From CAYXPG01 sp964564845 (GTDB lineage: Bacteria > Planctomycetota > Phycisphaerae > Sedimentisphaerales > Anaerobacaceae): 9,019 nt of DNA. The notes under the pieces are model-generated. The model was not told the DNA's origin. It did no database searches and was given only the letters and a program-made list of their open reading frames with translations. Within the stretch, counting starts at the first letter, position 1; the number at the start of each line of letters is the position of its first letter. The stretch lies in NCBI GenBank assembly GCA_964564845.1, contig CAZMCN010000088.1, positions 1 through 9,019 of the forward strand, given 5' to 3'. Positions 1 through 6,661 of the stretch are shown here, piece after piece. Position numbers and translations under genes: made by a program.

Positions 1-532
1 CACATTGGCATTGTTTAGATTTTAACCCATAGGGATCCACATAACTAACAGGATTTGATATACAATACTGATACAAATTCATCCCATCCAAATACTGGTC
101 TTCGGGCATTACGAGTTGTTTTTGAGCCAACCATCTGCCAGTTTGTAATTGGCTTTGAGCATCATGAACACTGATAACGGCAGTTTGAACTCGACTCTTA
201 AGACTTGCATATCTCTGTTGAGCAGCAACTTGCGGATGAATATTAGGCCTGCCAACCGAATTCATCTGAGCTATTGCATAATCCATATTGGGATTGCTGC
301 CAATATTTCCCAAACCAGCCATAGGATTGGGGGCAACAGGTCTGGGATCGCTAACCTGCGGTCCATTAGTGCCAACCCATTGCGGGCCGTGACTGGTATG
401 TACTATCCTTGGGCCTCTGCCTAACGGGTCCTGCTGGTGGAAACGGCCCGTTACGGGGTCATAACCTGCAGAAGCAATATTAACAAAAGCCAAAACGCTT
501 ATTGACAGGACAAGTTTTTTCAGAAAATTCAT
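1..532 (-). CDS. Secreted RHS-core-motif protein, N-terminal part (runs off left edge)
   Basis: Reading the minus strand from the ATG at 532 gives 177 codons without a stop, continuing beyond position 1. Residues 1-22 look like a signal peptide: a lysine pair, a hydrophobic core, and an Ala-Ser-Ala cleavage site. The mature protein begins with GYDPVTGRFHQQDPLG, the first half of the RHS repeat-associated core motif. The second half, DGMNLYQYCISNPVSYVDPYG, appears about 110 residues later at roughly 148-168. In ordinary RHS proteins these halves are nearly adjacent and sit at the end of a very long YD-repeat shell. Here the shell is absent, and a Pro/Asn/Gln-rich insert separates the halves. 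A purine-rich AAAGGGG stretch lies just upstream of the ATG. The protein is probably exported; its function is unknown. The region after the core, where RHS proteins carry variable or toxic tails, lies outside the window. The motif call is firm; the role is not. Confidence 0.8.
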   Translation of the reverse strand, partial: MNFLKKLVLSISVLAFVNIASAGYDPVTGRFHQQDPLGRGPRIVHTSHGPQWVGTNGPQVSDPRPVAPNPMAGLGNIGSNPNMDYAIAQMNSVGRPNIHPQVAAQQRYASLKSRVQTAVISVHDAQSQLQTGRWLAQKQLVMPEDQYLDGMNLYQYCISNPVSYVDPYGLKSKQCQC

Positions 533-582
533 CGTTTTCCCCTTTCTAAAAATCCATTTTTTCTGTCTTTATTTTCAACGTT

Positions 583-611
583 AATATAATGGCTCAATTA
601 CCGATAGTAAA
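583..611 (-). promoter_or_regulatory. Promoter of the RHS-core gene
   Basis: On the minus strand TTTACT (606-611) is followed after exactly 17 bases by TATATT (583-588), about 50 bases upstream of the start codon at 532. The IS5 target duplication at 614-617 lies only two bases beyond the -35 hexamer, so the insertion spared the core promoter but removed the native sequence upstream of it. Confidence 0.5.
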
Positions 612-613
612 GC

Positions 614-617
614 TTTA
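614..617. repeat. Left target-site duplication TTTA
   Basis: The four bases TTTA directly precede the left inverted repeat and recur directly after the right inverted repeat at 1918-1921. Confidence 0.75.
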
Positions 618-634
618 GGGTATCTCTAAAAATT
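618..634 (+). repeat. Left terminal inverted repeat of the IS5 element
   Basis: This 17-bp repeat matches the reverse complement of 1901-1917 with two pyrimidine transitions, at its fourth and sixth bases. Confidence 0.9.
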
Positions 635-680
635 AACGAAGTTCAGTGCAATTCGTTGCACATTTGGTATATTCAGCTCA

Positions 681-709
681 TTGACAATTAAATTATGGTT
701 TTTCATATC
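681..709 (+). promoter_or_regulatory. Candidate transposase promoter
   Basis: A consensus TTGACA (681-686) is followed after 17 bases by a weak -10, CATATC (704-709), ahead of the transposase start at 728. The -35 is clear and the -10 is poor, consistent with the low expression usual for transposases. Confidence 0.4.
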
Positions 710-727
710 ATTGGCAAAGGATTGAAC

Positions 728-1708
728 ATGATGCAGACAGGACTTTTCGATTGGCAAAAACGTTTTGAGCAACTCGAACAAGGCGGTGACCCGCTTGTTA
801 AACTCAACAAAATAGTCGATTGGCAACAATTTCGCGGTTCCCTTGAAACTATTCGGGACAAACAACGAAAGTCCAATGCCGGAAGAAAGCCTTTTGATAT
901 AATTGCTATGTTCAAAATAATGGTATTGCAATCGCTTTATAACCTTTCTGATGATCAGATTGAATTTCAAGTCAGAGACCGTCTGAGCTTTATGCGGTTT
1001 CTGGAATTCTCTGTCAGCGATATTGTTCCTGATGCTAAAACCATCTGGCTGTTTAGAGAGCAGCTTATCGAAGCCGGCCTTGCCGAAAAGCTTTTCAAAC
1101 AGTTCGATAAATTTCTCAGCGAAAGCGGCTTTTCCGCTAAAAAGGGCCAGATTGTTGATGCAAGCATAGTAGCCGCACCCAAACAGCGTAACAGCAGAGA
1201 AGAAAACAAAGCCATCAAGGACGACAATATCCCTGCGAACTGGAGCAGTAATAAAAAACGCCAGAAAGATACAGATGCTCGCTGGGTAAAGAAGAACGGC
1301 GAAAATCAGTTCGGTTATAAAAACCATATTGATATAGATGTCGAGCATAAGCTTATTAGAAACTATGAGGTCACGCCCGCCTCTGTTCACGACAGCAATG
1401 TTTTTACGCAGCTTCTTGACGAAAATAACAGCAGCTGCGATGTGTGGGCAGATTCTGCTTATGGCTCTTTTGAAAAACGACAAGCTCTTTACGAACAGGG
1501 TTTTCGCGGCCATATCCAGCGAAAAGGATGTCGCTATAAGAAATTGACTCAGCGTCAGATTCAGGGCAACTATAATCGAGCAAAGATTCGCAGCCGGGTT
1601 GAACATATATTTGGAGTTCAAGCGATGCGGGCTGGTAATCTGCTGATACGAACAATTGGTTTGGTGCGAGCCAAAGCGAAAAATAGGTTTGCGAAATCTT
1701 GCGTATAA
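728..1708 (+). CDS. IS5-family DDE transposase, C-terminus altered by a frameshift
   Basis: This enzyme cuts and rejoins the element's ends. The chosen ATG at 728 follows AAAGGA (716-721) by six bases; an upstream in-frame ATG at 695 has no ribosome site. The putative catalytic triad is Asp144 (in IVDASIV), Asp242 (in WADSAYG) and Glu292 (in RSRVEHIFG), the usual IS5 pattern. As read, the protein is 326 residues and ends in an atypical Arg-Phe-Ala-Lys-Ser-Cys-Val tail. Removing one A from the run of five at 1679-1683 gives instead IGLRNLAYNIDRYCLLAET, ending at 1742. That tail has the Leu-Arg-Asn-Leu-Ala-Tyr-Asn pattern normal for IS5 transposases and makes a 337-residue protein. The catalytic residues precede the shift. 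Whether the product is active, or the shift is used on purpose or is an assembly error, cannot be told from this sequence. Confidence 0.9.
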   Translation: MMQTGLFDWQKRFEQLEQGGDPLVKLNKIVDWQQFRGSLETIRDKQRKSNAGRKPFDIIAMFKIMVLQSLYNLSDDQIEFQVRDRLSFMRFLEFSVSDIVPDAKTIWLFREQLIEAGLAEKLFKQFDKFLSESGFSAKKGQIVDASIVAAPKQRNSREENKAIKDDNIPANWSSNKKRQKDTDARWVKKNGENQFGYKNHIDIDVEHKLIRNYEVTPASVHDSNVFTQLLDENNSSCDVWADSAYGSFEKRQALYEQGFRGHIQRKGCRYKKLTQRQIQGNYNRAKIRSRVEHIFGVQAMRAGNLLIRTIGLVRAKAKNRFAKSCV

Positions 1709-1888
1709 TATAGACAGATATTGCCTGCTGGCAGAGACTTGACTGCCAAAGGTACAGCGGTGGAACTGAAAAAGCAGATACTGCCCCTTGGTGGCATTGA
1801 CTAATGTGGCCGCAATGATGGAAATAACCGTAATTTTGTGATATTGGTTTCAAATTTTTACTCAAAAACTGTTAATTGAAAATCCTCG

Positions 1889-1912
1889 CCTCTAAAACGC
1901 AATTTTTAGAGG
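1889..1912. repeat. Perfect 9-bp inverted repeat overlapping the right end of the IS
   Basis: CCTCTAAAA (1889-1897) and TTTTAGAGG (1904-1912) are perfect complements separated by six bases. The right arm is part of the terminal inverted repeat, so the element carries an extra inverted copy of its own tip just inside the right end. The left end has no such copy. It could fold as a hairpin in transcripts crossing the end. Confidence 0.7.
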
Positions 1913-1917
1913 TGCCC
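1901..1917 (-). repeat. Right terminal inverted repeat of the IS5 element
   Basis: This is the complement of the left repeat at 618-634, with 15 of 17 bases matching, and is followed immediately by the TTTA duplication. Confidence 0.9.
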
Positions 1918-1921
1918 TTTA
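1918..1921. repeat. Right target-site duplication TTTA
   Basis: It is identical to 614-617 on the other side of the element. Confidence 0.75.
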
Positions 1922-2087
1922 TTAAAACAATTTTTACATAATTTTTCACTTCTTCTGCTGCCCCGGCATGGCCGGCATTGGTAAAGGCTCGCCATATATT
2001 CAAAAAAATAGTACGCAGAGCGAAGAAATGCTACCAAATCAATCCGGTAATGTCAATAAACAAAGTGAGAACTGGCTTTTTAGTTGC

Positions 2088-2170
2088 GATTCTTCGGCTT
2101 CGCCTCAGAATGACCCCGCACCAAATTACGGCTTATGCCTATTTGGTACGGGGCAAGCAGTTTTTTAATA
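2088..2170. repeat. Hairpin repeat, unit 1 (two stem-loops)
   Basis: The unit begins GATTCTTCGGCTTCGCCTC and contains two stem-loops. The first (2089-2111) has ATTCT pairing with AGAAT around an inner GGC-TTC-GCC. The second (2114-2153) pairs CCCCG with CGGGG, ACCAAAT with ATTTGGT and GGC with GCC, about 15 pairs in all. A run of six T follows at 2161-2166, so the second stem could also terminate rightward transcription. Unit 2 repeats the layout 83 bases later. This resembles REP/BIME-type interspersed palindromic repeats. Confidence 0.75.
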
Positions 2171-2264
2171 GATTCCTCGGCTGCGCTGCGCTTTGCTCGG
2201 AATGACCTTACACCAAATTACAGCAGTAGCCTAATTGGTGCAGGGCAGGCAAACATCTTTAAAA
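2171..2264. repeat. Hairpin repeat, unit 2 (two stem-loops)
   Basis: The unit begins GATTCCTCGGCTGCG and matches unit 1 in order and motifs. ATTCC and GGAAT enclose a GC-rich loop (2172-2202). Then CACCAA(A)TTA pairs with TAATTGGTG (2211-2240), with one bulged A. Several arm differences from unit 1 are matched on the opposite arm, for example ATTCT/AGAAT against ATTCC/GGAAT, which argues that the folded form matters. It ends in an A/T-rich tail shortly before the promoter at 2279. Confidence 0.7.
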
Positions 2265-2278
2265 AACAAACAAAATCG

Positions 2279-2307
2279 TTGATTTGTGAGTATATAATTA
2301 GTATAAT
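2279..2307 (+). promoter_or_regulatory. Promoter of the Stn-type transhydrogenase operon
   Basis: TTGATT (2279-2284), a 17-base spacer and a perfect TATAAT (2302-2307) predict a start near 2314 and a leader of roughly 38 bases. No operator palindrome like the one at 7128-7144 is seen here, so this operon is probably not under the same regulator. The A-rich stretch just upstream could act as an UP element. Confidence 0.75.
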
Positions 2308-2351
2308 TCTATATTTTACATCACTGTAAGGGTTTAAGAAAAGGATATACC

Positions 2352-2825
2352 GTGAAAGTTGACCTGAGGCAAACAGAAGAAATAATCGAGAGATTCCGCG
2401 ATAAAAAAGGTGCACTGATACCGTTACTGCAGGCCATTGAGGCCTCCTACGGATATGTACCGAAAGAATCGATAGGGCTGGTGTCCAAAGAACTGTCCAT
2501 TTTTCCGGTGGAGATATACGGCATACTGACGTTTTATACCCAGTTCCACATCACTCCACCGGGCAGACATACAATCAGGGTCTGCCAGGGCACGGCCTGC
2601 CATGTGATGGGTGGAAAAGACCTCCTCGATTATCTTTCGGACAAATTAGAAATAAAGGAAGGCGAGACTACAAAAGACGGTACGTTCTGCCTTGAAAGAG
2701 TGGCCTGTCTGGGATGCTGCGGTATGGCTCCGGTGGTTGCGATAGACGCCGACTTTCACGGGAAAGTTAAAATCGAACAACTCAATGAGCTGCTGACTAA
2801 ATACGAATCAGATAAGGAAGAATAG
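2352..2825 (+). CDS. stnA: Stn-type transhydrogenase small subunit, NuoE/HydC-like [2Fe-2S] protein
   Basis: The 157-residue protein matches the thioredoxin-like [2Fe-2S] ferredoxin family (NuoE, HydC, HndA). A helical N-terminal region (about 1-70) is followed by the cluster domain, with ligands Cys78 and Cys83 (in CQGTAC) and Cys119 and Cys123 (in CLGCC), the standard C-x4-C and C-x3-C pairs. Length is normal. The start is GTG at 2352, supported by AAGGA (2341-2345) six bases upstream. It is cytoplasmic and passes electrons to or from the flavin subunit encoded next. Alone it could be nuoE, hydC or hndA. The stn name comes from the third gene, which carries a GltD-like domain instead of a hydrogenase or a membrane-complex module. 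The letter assignment follows gene order and is an inference. Confidence 0.9.
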   Translation: MKVDLRQTEEIIERFRDKKGALIPLLQAIEASYGYVPKESIGLVSKELSIFPVEIYGILTFYTQFHITPPGRHTIRVCQGTACHVMGGKDLLDYLSDKLEIKEGETTKDGTFCLERVACLGCCGMAPVVAIDADFHGKVKIEQLNELLTKYESDKEE

Positions 2826-4580
2826 ATGGAAATCCAAATTCTTATTTGTATGGGCACAAGCGGGTTATCGGCCGGCGCTGAAGAGGTGGCAAAACTCTTC
2901 AGAGAAGAGCTGAAACGCCATAACCTGAGCGATAAATGTGAAATCGTAAAGACCGGCGACAGGGGACTCTTCAGAGACGTGCTGGTGGATATTATAACGG
3001 GGGAACTCGGCAGAATTACATACGAATATGTCAAGCCGGAAAACGTTGCAGAAATAGTGGAAAAACATTTAGTAAAAGGTGAGCCGGTCGAAAAACTGCA
3101 GGCGGGCGAAGATTATGAGCAGTTTTTCGCGGGACAGACAAGAATAGTTCTTGAAAACTGCGGCGAGATTGACCCTGAGGACATCGAAGATTACATAGCA
3201 CACGGCGGATATGCGGCACTAAAGCAGGCATTGGAGATGCCTCCGGAGAAAGTGGTGGAGGAGGTCAAAAGTTCAGGATTAAGGGGCAGAGGGGGAGGAG
3301 GCTTTCCAACAGGGAGAAAATGGGAATTCTGCAGGGGCGCAAAAGGTGATAAGAAATATATAGTGTGTAATGCGGACGAAGGGGACCCGGGCGCGTTTAT
3401 GGACCGCAGTGTACTGGAAGGCGACCCGAACGCCGTCATTGAAGGTATGATTATAGCCGGCTACGCCACCGGCGGCAGTGAAGGATATATCTACTGCCGG
3501 GCCGAATATCCTCTGGCGATAAAAAGACTGAGGATATCAATTTCGCAGGCTAGAGAAAAAGGATTCCTGGGTGAGAAAGTGCTCGGCAGTGACTTTTCGT
3601 TCGACATCAGTATCAAGGAGGGGGCGGGGGCGTTTGTCTGCGGAGAAGAGACGGCGCTTATCGCATCAATTGAAGGGCGCAGAGGCGGGCCAGTAACTCG
3701 CCCGCCATTTCCTGCGGTCGAAGGATTGTGGGGCAAACCGACTCTGATAAACAACGTTGAAACATTTGCCAATATAAGACATATCATCATCAAAGGGGCG
3801 AAATGGTACAGCAGTAAAGGGACGGAAGGCAACAGCGGAACAAAAGTCTTTGCATTAGCTGGGAAAGTTAAAAATACCGGCCTGGTAGAAGTGCCGATGG
3901 GAAGCACAATACGCGAGCTGATATTCGGGCCTGGCGGTGGAATGGTAAAAAAACGAATCGGTTTCAAAGGCGTACAAATAGGCGGGCCTTCCGGCGGGTG
4001 TCTGCCTGAGAGTCTGCTGGATACACCTATCGACTACGAATCCATTACGAAAACAGGGGCAATAATGGGCTCAGGGGGTATGGTCGTAATGGATGAACGA
4101 ACGTGTATGGTCGATATTGCAAAATTCTTTATCAACTTTACGGTGGCCGAATCCTGCGGCAAATGTGTGCCCTGCAGAATAGGATTAAAGCGAATGCTGG
4201 AAGTTTTGGAAGAAATCACCGCAGGCAAAGGCGAAGAAAAACATATCGGTTTTCTGAAGGAAATGGGTACCACAATAAAGGAGACGGCACTTTGCGGCCT
4301 TGGCAATACGGCCCCAAATCCGGTACTGACAACTCTCAAGTATTTTCCGGATGAATATCGGGAACATATAAAAGATAAGGACTGCTCGTCCCATGTATGT
4401 ACGGCACTTCTGGAGTTCGAGGTCGATGAAGACAAATGCACCAAATGCGGACAATGCTTTAAGGCCTGTCCGGTCGGGGCCGTCGAGTGGAAGAAAAAAG
4501 AATATGCGAAAATCAATAAAGATAAGTGCATAAGATGCAAATCCTGTATTAACGCATGTGATTTTATGGCGATAAAATGA
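2826..4580 (+). CDS. stnB: Stn-type transhydrogenase flavin subunit, NuoF/HydB-like (NADH, FMN, Fe-S)
   Basis: This 584-residue protein is the probable bifurcating NADH/FMN subunit. Domains in order: a thioredoxin-like N-domain (about 1-95); the NADH/FMN-binding NuoF core with GLRGRGGGGFPTGRKW (about 150-166) and CNADEGDPGAFMDRS (from about 180); an SLBB region; a [4Fe-4S] site at Cys444, Cys447, Cys450 and Cys490; and two C-terminal ferredoxin clusters (Cys538/541/544/548 and Cys568/571/574/578). This long form with N- and C-terminal Fe-S extensions is the HydB/HndC type, not the shorter respiratory NuoF. Oddly, the N-domain keeps only Cys8 of its usual four ligands; the others are Gly13, Asp45 and Phe49, so its [2Fe-2S] cluster is probably absent. 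Its ATG abuts the stnA stop codon, with AAGGA (2814-2818) seven bases upstream, so translation is coupled. A hydB or hndC annotation would also be defensible. Confidence 0.93.
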   Translation: MEIQILICMGTSGLSAGAEEVAKLFREELKRHNLSDKCEIVKTGDRGLFRDVLVDIITGELGRITYEYVKPENVAEIVEKHLVKGEPVEKLQAGEDYEQFFAGQTRIVLENCGEIDPEDIEDYIAHGGYAALKQALEMPPEKVVEEVKSSGLRGRGGGGFPTGRKWEFCRGAKGDKKYIVCNADEGDPGAFMDRSVLEGDPNAVIEGMIIAGYATGGSEGYIYCRAEYPLAIKRLRISISQAREKGFLGEKVLGSDFSFDISIKEGAGAFVCGEETALIASIEGRRGGPVTRPPFPAVEGLWGKPTLINNVETFANIRHIIIKGAKWYSSKGTEGNSGTKVFALAGKVKNTGLVEVPMGSTIRELIFGPGGGMVKKRIGFKGVQIGGPSGGCLPESLLDTPIDYESITKTGAIMGSGGMVVMDERTCMVDIAKFFINFTVAESCGKCVPCRIGLKRMLEVLEEITAGKGEEKHIGFLKEMGTTIKETALCGLGNTAPNPVLTTLKYFPDEYREHIKDKDCSSHVCTALLEFEVDEDKCTKCGQCFKACPVGAVEWKKKEYAKINKDKCIRCKSCINACDFMAIK

Positions 4581-6661
4581 TTAAGATAAATATTGACGGC
4601 AAAGAAATAGAAACACAAGCGGGCAAAAGCGTTCTTGAGGCGGCGCTCGAGGCGGGAATTTATGTTCCGAACTTATGTTATCATCCGGACCTTAATCCGA
4701 CAGGCAGCTGTCGCTTGTGCATCGTTAAAATCGACGGTATGAGAGGACTGCCGACGGCCTGTACGACCAAAGTACAGGAAGGAATGGTTGTCCACACCGA
4801 TACCGAGAGACTCAGGGAACTCAGAAAAGACCTCGTCTGGCTGCTTTTAAGTCAATATCCGGGCGAGCCGGAAGAGACGTCCCAACTGAAAAAAGTCGTC
4901 GAGTGGATAGGTGTAAAAGATGCACTTCCGGGATACGTTGCCGAGCTGGAGGCGCTTCCTGTAAATGCGGATGAGCCGCTGTTTATCAGAGACCCCAATA
5001 AATGTATCCTGTGCGGACGATGTGTTGAGATCTGTCAGCAGATAAGAGGGGTCGGGGCAATCGGTTTTCTCAATCGCGGTATCGACAGCACGGTCGGTAC
5101 CGGCGGGGACTCGTCCCTGATGGAGGCCGATTGTGCGTTCTGCGGGGCGTGTGTGGAGGTCTGCCCCACAGGGGCGTTGATTGACAAGGAAGAATACGAA
5201 GAAGCGGAACGAGAAAAAGTACTGCTGCCTTGTAAAAACGCCTGTCCTGCGGGAGTGGATATTCCACGATATGTACGGCTGATTTCAGAGGGCAGATTCC
5301 AGGACGCCTTAGAGGTTATAAGACAAACCGCTCCTCTGCCGAACATATTAGGCTGTGTATGCGACCATCCCTGTGAAAAAGCGTGTAGAAGAATCGACCT
5401 TAGCGGCGCTATATGCATAAGGGCGTTAAAAAGATTTGCGGCAGAAAAGGACACGGGCCGATGGAAAGAAAAAGTCAAAGTTGCGCCGGCCACAGGCAAG
5501 AAGGTGGCGATTGTAGGCTCCGGGCCTGCAGGGCTGACTGCGGCGTGGTTTCTGCGGAGACTGGGACATTCGGTAACCATTTTTGAGGCCCTGGCAGATA
5601 CAGGCGGAATGATGAGGGTGGGAATTCCGCGATACAGGCTGCCGGCTGATGTTCTGGATAAGGAAATTAAAGACATAGAAGCAATTGGTGTAAAGATAAA
5701 AACCAACACAAAAATAGAATCACTCGATAAACTGTTCGATGACGGCTTCGACGCAGTCTTTCTGGCTATGGGAGCGCCGAAAGGAATTAAGCTCGGAATG
5801 CCGGGAGAAGACGATGAGCGGGTACTGGATGGAATATATCTGCTAAGGTCCATACATTTCGGGAACATAAAAGAACTCAAGGGCAAGATAGCTGTTGTCG
5901 GGGGCGGCAATGTAGCTATAGATGTGGCGAGAAGCTCATTAAGATTAGGTGCGGACAAAGTTACTATTCTCTATCGGCGAACAGAAAAAGAGATGCCCGC
6001 AGCAGAAGAAGAAGTAAAAGATGCGCTGGAAGAGGGTGTGGAGATTAACTTCCTTGTGGCACCAACAAAAGCATCGGCGAAAGACGACAAATTAGAGGTC
6101 GAGTGTATCCGAATGGAACTGGGTGAGCCGGACGCCAGCGGCAGGAGACGGCCTGTGCCGATTGAAGGCAGTGAATTTACGACTGAAGTGGACAGATTAA
6201 TAGCGGCTATAGGCCAACAAACATCGGTACCGGCGGGATTCGGAATAGAAGTAGATAAACGGGGACGTATTGTTACAGAGGAGCGGACTCTTATCTGTTC
6301 AAAAAAGGGTGTGTTCGCAGGCGGAGACGTGTCAAGCGGCCCGGCTTCAGTAATTAAAGCAATTAACAGCGCCAGAGGAGCTGCGACGGCTATAGATAAA
6401 TACCTAGGAGGAGCAGGACAAATCGACCAGATATTTGTTGCGGATGAAGAAGTAAATCCTCTGCTGGGGCGCAGAGAAGGATTCGCCTATAAAGAAAGGG
6501 CTGAAATGCCGCTGCTCAATGCAGATAAAAGGGTTCGTGATTTTTCTGAGGTGGAACAGGGGTTTGATGAAAAAACGGCGATAGAAGAGGCTAAGCGTTG
6601 TTTAAGATGTCAATTGCGACTGAAAATATCCAAAGCACCGCTGCCGCCGAAAAAGACGTGA
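4577..6661 (+). CDS. stnC: Stn-type transhydrogenase fusion subunit: NuoG-like ferredoxin region plus GltD/NfnB-like NADPH flavoprotein
   Basis: This 694-residue protein joins two modules. Residues 1-80 form a plant-type [2Fe-2S] domain (Cys34, 45, 48, 62). The NuoG His/Cys cluster region should follow, but at about 86-105 no His or Cys ligands are present. Two [4Fe-4S] clusters come next (Cys143/146/149/153 and Cys186/189/192/196). From about 215 the protein is GltD/NfnB-like: Fe-S cysteines at 219, 223, 262, 266 and 270, FAD-binding VGSGPAG (313-319), an NAD(P)-binding VGGGNVAID (from 441), a C-terminal FAD motif GVFAGGD (578-584), and a closing RCLRCQLR. Known StnC has this NuoG-plus-GltD build and exchanges electrons with NADPH while the other two subunits bifurcate. 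The gene overlaps stnB by four bases (ATGA), indicating coupling. No hydrogenase H-cluster or glutaminase domain is present. The stnC name is an inference from architecture. Confidence 0.9.
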   Translation: MIKINIDGKEIETQAGKSVLEAALEAGIYVPNLCYHPDLNPTGSCRLCIVKIDGMRGLPTACTTKVQEGMVVHTDTERLRELRKDLVWLLLSQYPGEPEETSQLKKVVEWIGVKDALPGYVAELEALPVNADEPLFIRDPNKCILCGRCVEICQQIRGVGAIGFLNRGIDSTVGTGGDSSLMEADCAFCGACVEVCPTGALIDKEEYEEAEREKVLLPCKNACPAGVDIPRYVRLISEGRFQDALEVIRQTAPLPNILGCVCDHPCEKACRRIDLSGAICIRALKRFAAEKDTGRWKEKVKVAPATGKKVAIVGSGPAGLTAAWFLRRLGHSVTIFEALADTGGMMRVGIPRYRLPADVLDKEIKDIEAIGVKIKTNTKIESLDKLFDDGFDAVFLAMGAPKGIKLGMPGEDDERVLDGIYLLRSIHFGNIKELKGKIAVVGGGNVAIDVARSSLRLGADKVTILYRRTEKEMPAAEEEVKDALEEGVEINFLVAPTKASAKDDKLEVECIRMELGEPDASGRRRPVPIEGSEFTTEVDRLIAAIGQQTSVPAGFGIEVDKRGRIVTEERTLICSKKGVFAGGDVSSGPASVIKAINSARGAATAIDKYLGGAGQIDQIFVADEEVNPLLGRREGFAYKERAEMPLLNADKRVRDFSEVEQGFDEKTAIEEAKRCLRCQLRLKISKAPLPPKKT

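Larger units (their letters stand above)
618..1917 (+). mobile_element. Complete IS5-family (IS5 group) insertion sequence, 1300 bp
   Basis: The left end, GGGTATCTCTAAAAATT (618-634), and the reverse complement of the right end, GGGCACCTCTAAAAATT (1901-1917), match at 15 of 17 positions. A direct 4-bp duplication TTTA flanks the element (614-617 and 1918-1921), as expected for IS5-type transposition. Its size and single DDE transposase gene fit the IS5 group. The ends and duplication are intact, so the insertion is probably not ancient. It lies between the RHS-core gene and the hairpin repeats. About 160 bases downstream of the transposase (1743-1900) carry no recognisable gene. Confidence 0.93.
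1922..2278. other. Non-coding gap between the IS and the Stn-type operon
   Basis: No ORF here looks like a gene; the open frames run across hairpin repeats. The first part (1922-2087) is featureless except for a small perfect hairpin CCGGC-ATG-GCCGG (1963-1975). The stretch at 1976-2009 loosely resembles the 3' half of the repeat units that follow, so a decayed third copy is possible. The two clear units occupy 2088-2264. Confidence 0.6.

Noticed and set aside
626..1621. Long open frame of 331 codons on the minus strand across the transposase
   Set aside because: It is antisense to a clear DDE transposase with its catalytic motifs, has no ribosome site, and encodes no recognisable domain; it is a shadow of the coding strand.
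1944..2000. Minus-strand stub reading Pro-Leu-Pro-Met-Pro-Ala-Met-Pro-Gly-Gln-Gln-Lys-Lys then stop
   Set aside because: It looks like a protein C-terminus, but a stop lies only about 16 codons upstream in frame and no continuation is found in other frames; too short to call a pseudogene.
1968..2168. Overlapping plus-strand ORFs of 64-75 codons before the Stn-type operon
   Set aside because: They run through the palindromic repeat units, have no convincing ribosome sites and show no protein-like pattern.
5035..5958. Minus-strand open frame of 307 codons inside the third operon gene
   Set aside because: It is a Ser/Pro/Ile-rich antisense shadow over clear ferredoxin and FAD-binding motifs on the plus strand.
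2352..6661. Respiratory complex I (nuoEFG) or HydABC hydrogenase
   Set aside because: There are no membrane subunits or quinone module, and the third protein has a GltD-like domain instead of either the NuoG molybdopterin-like region or an H-cluster.
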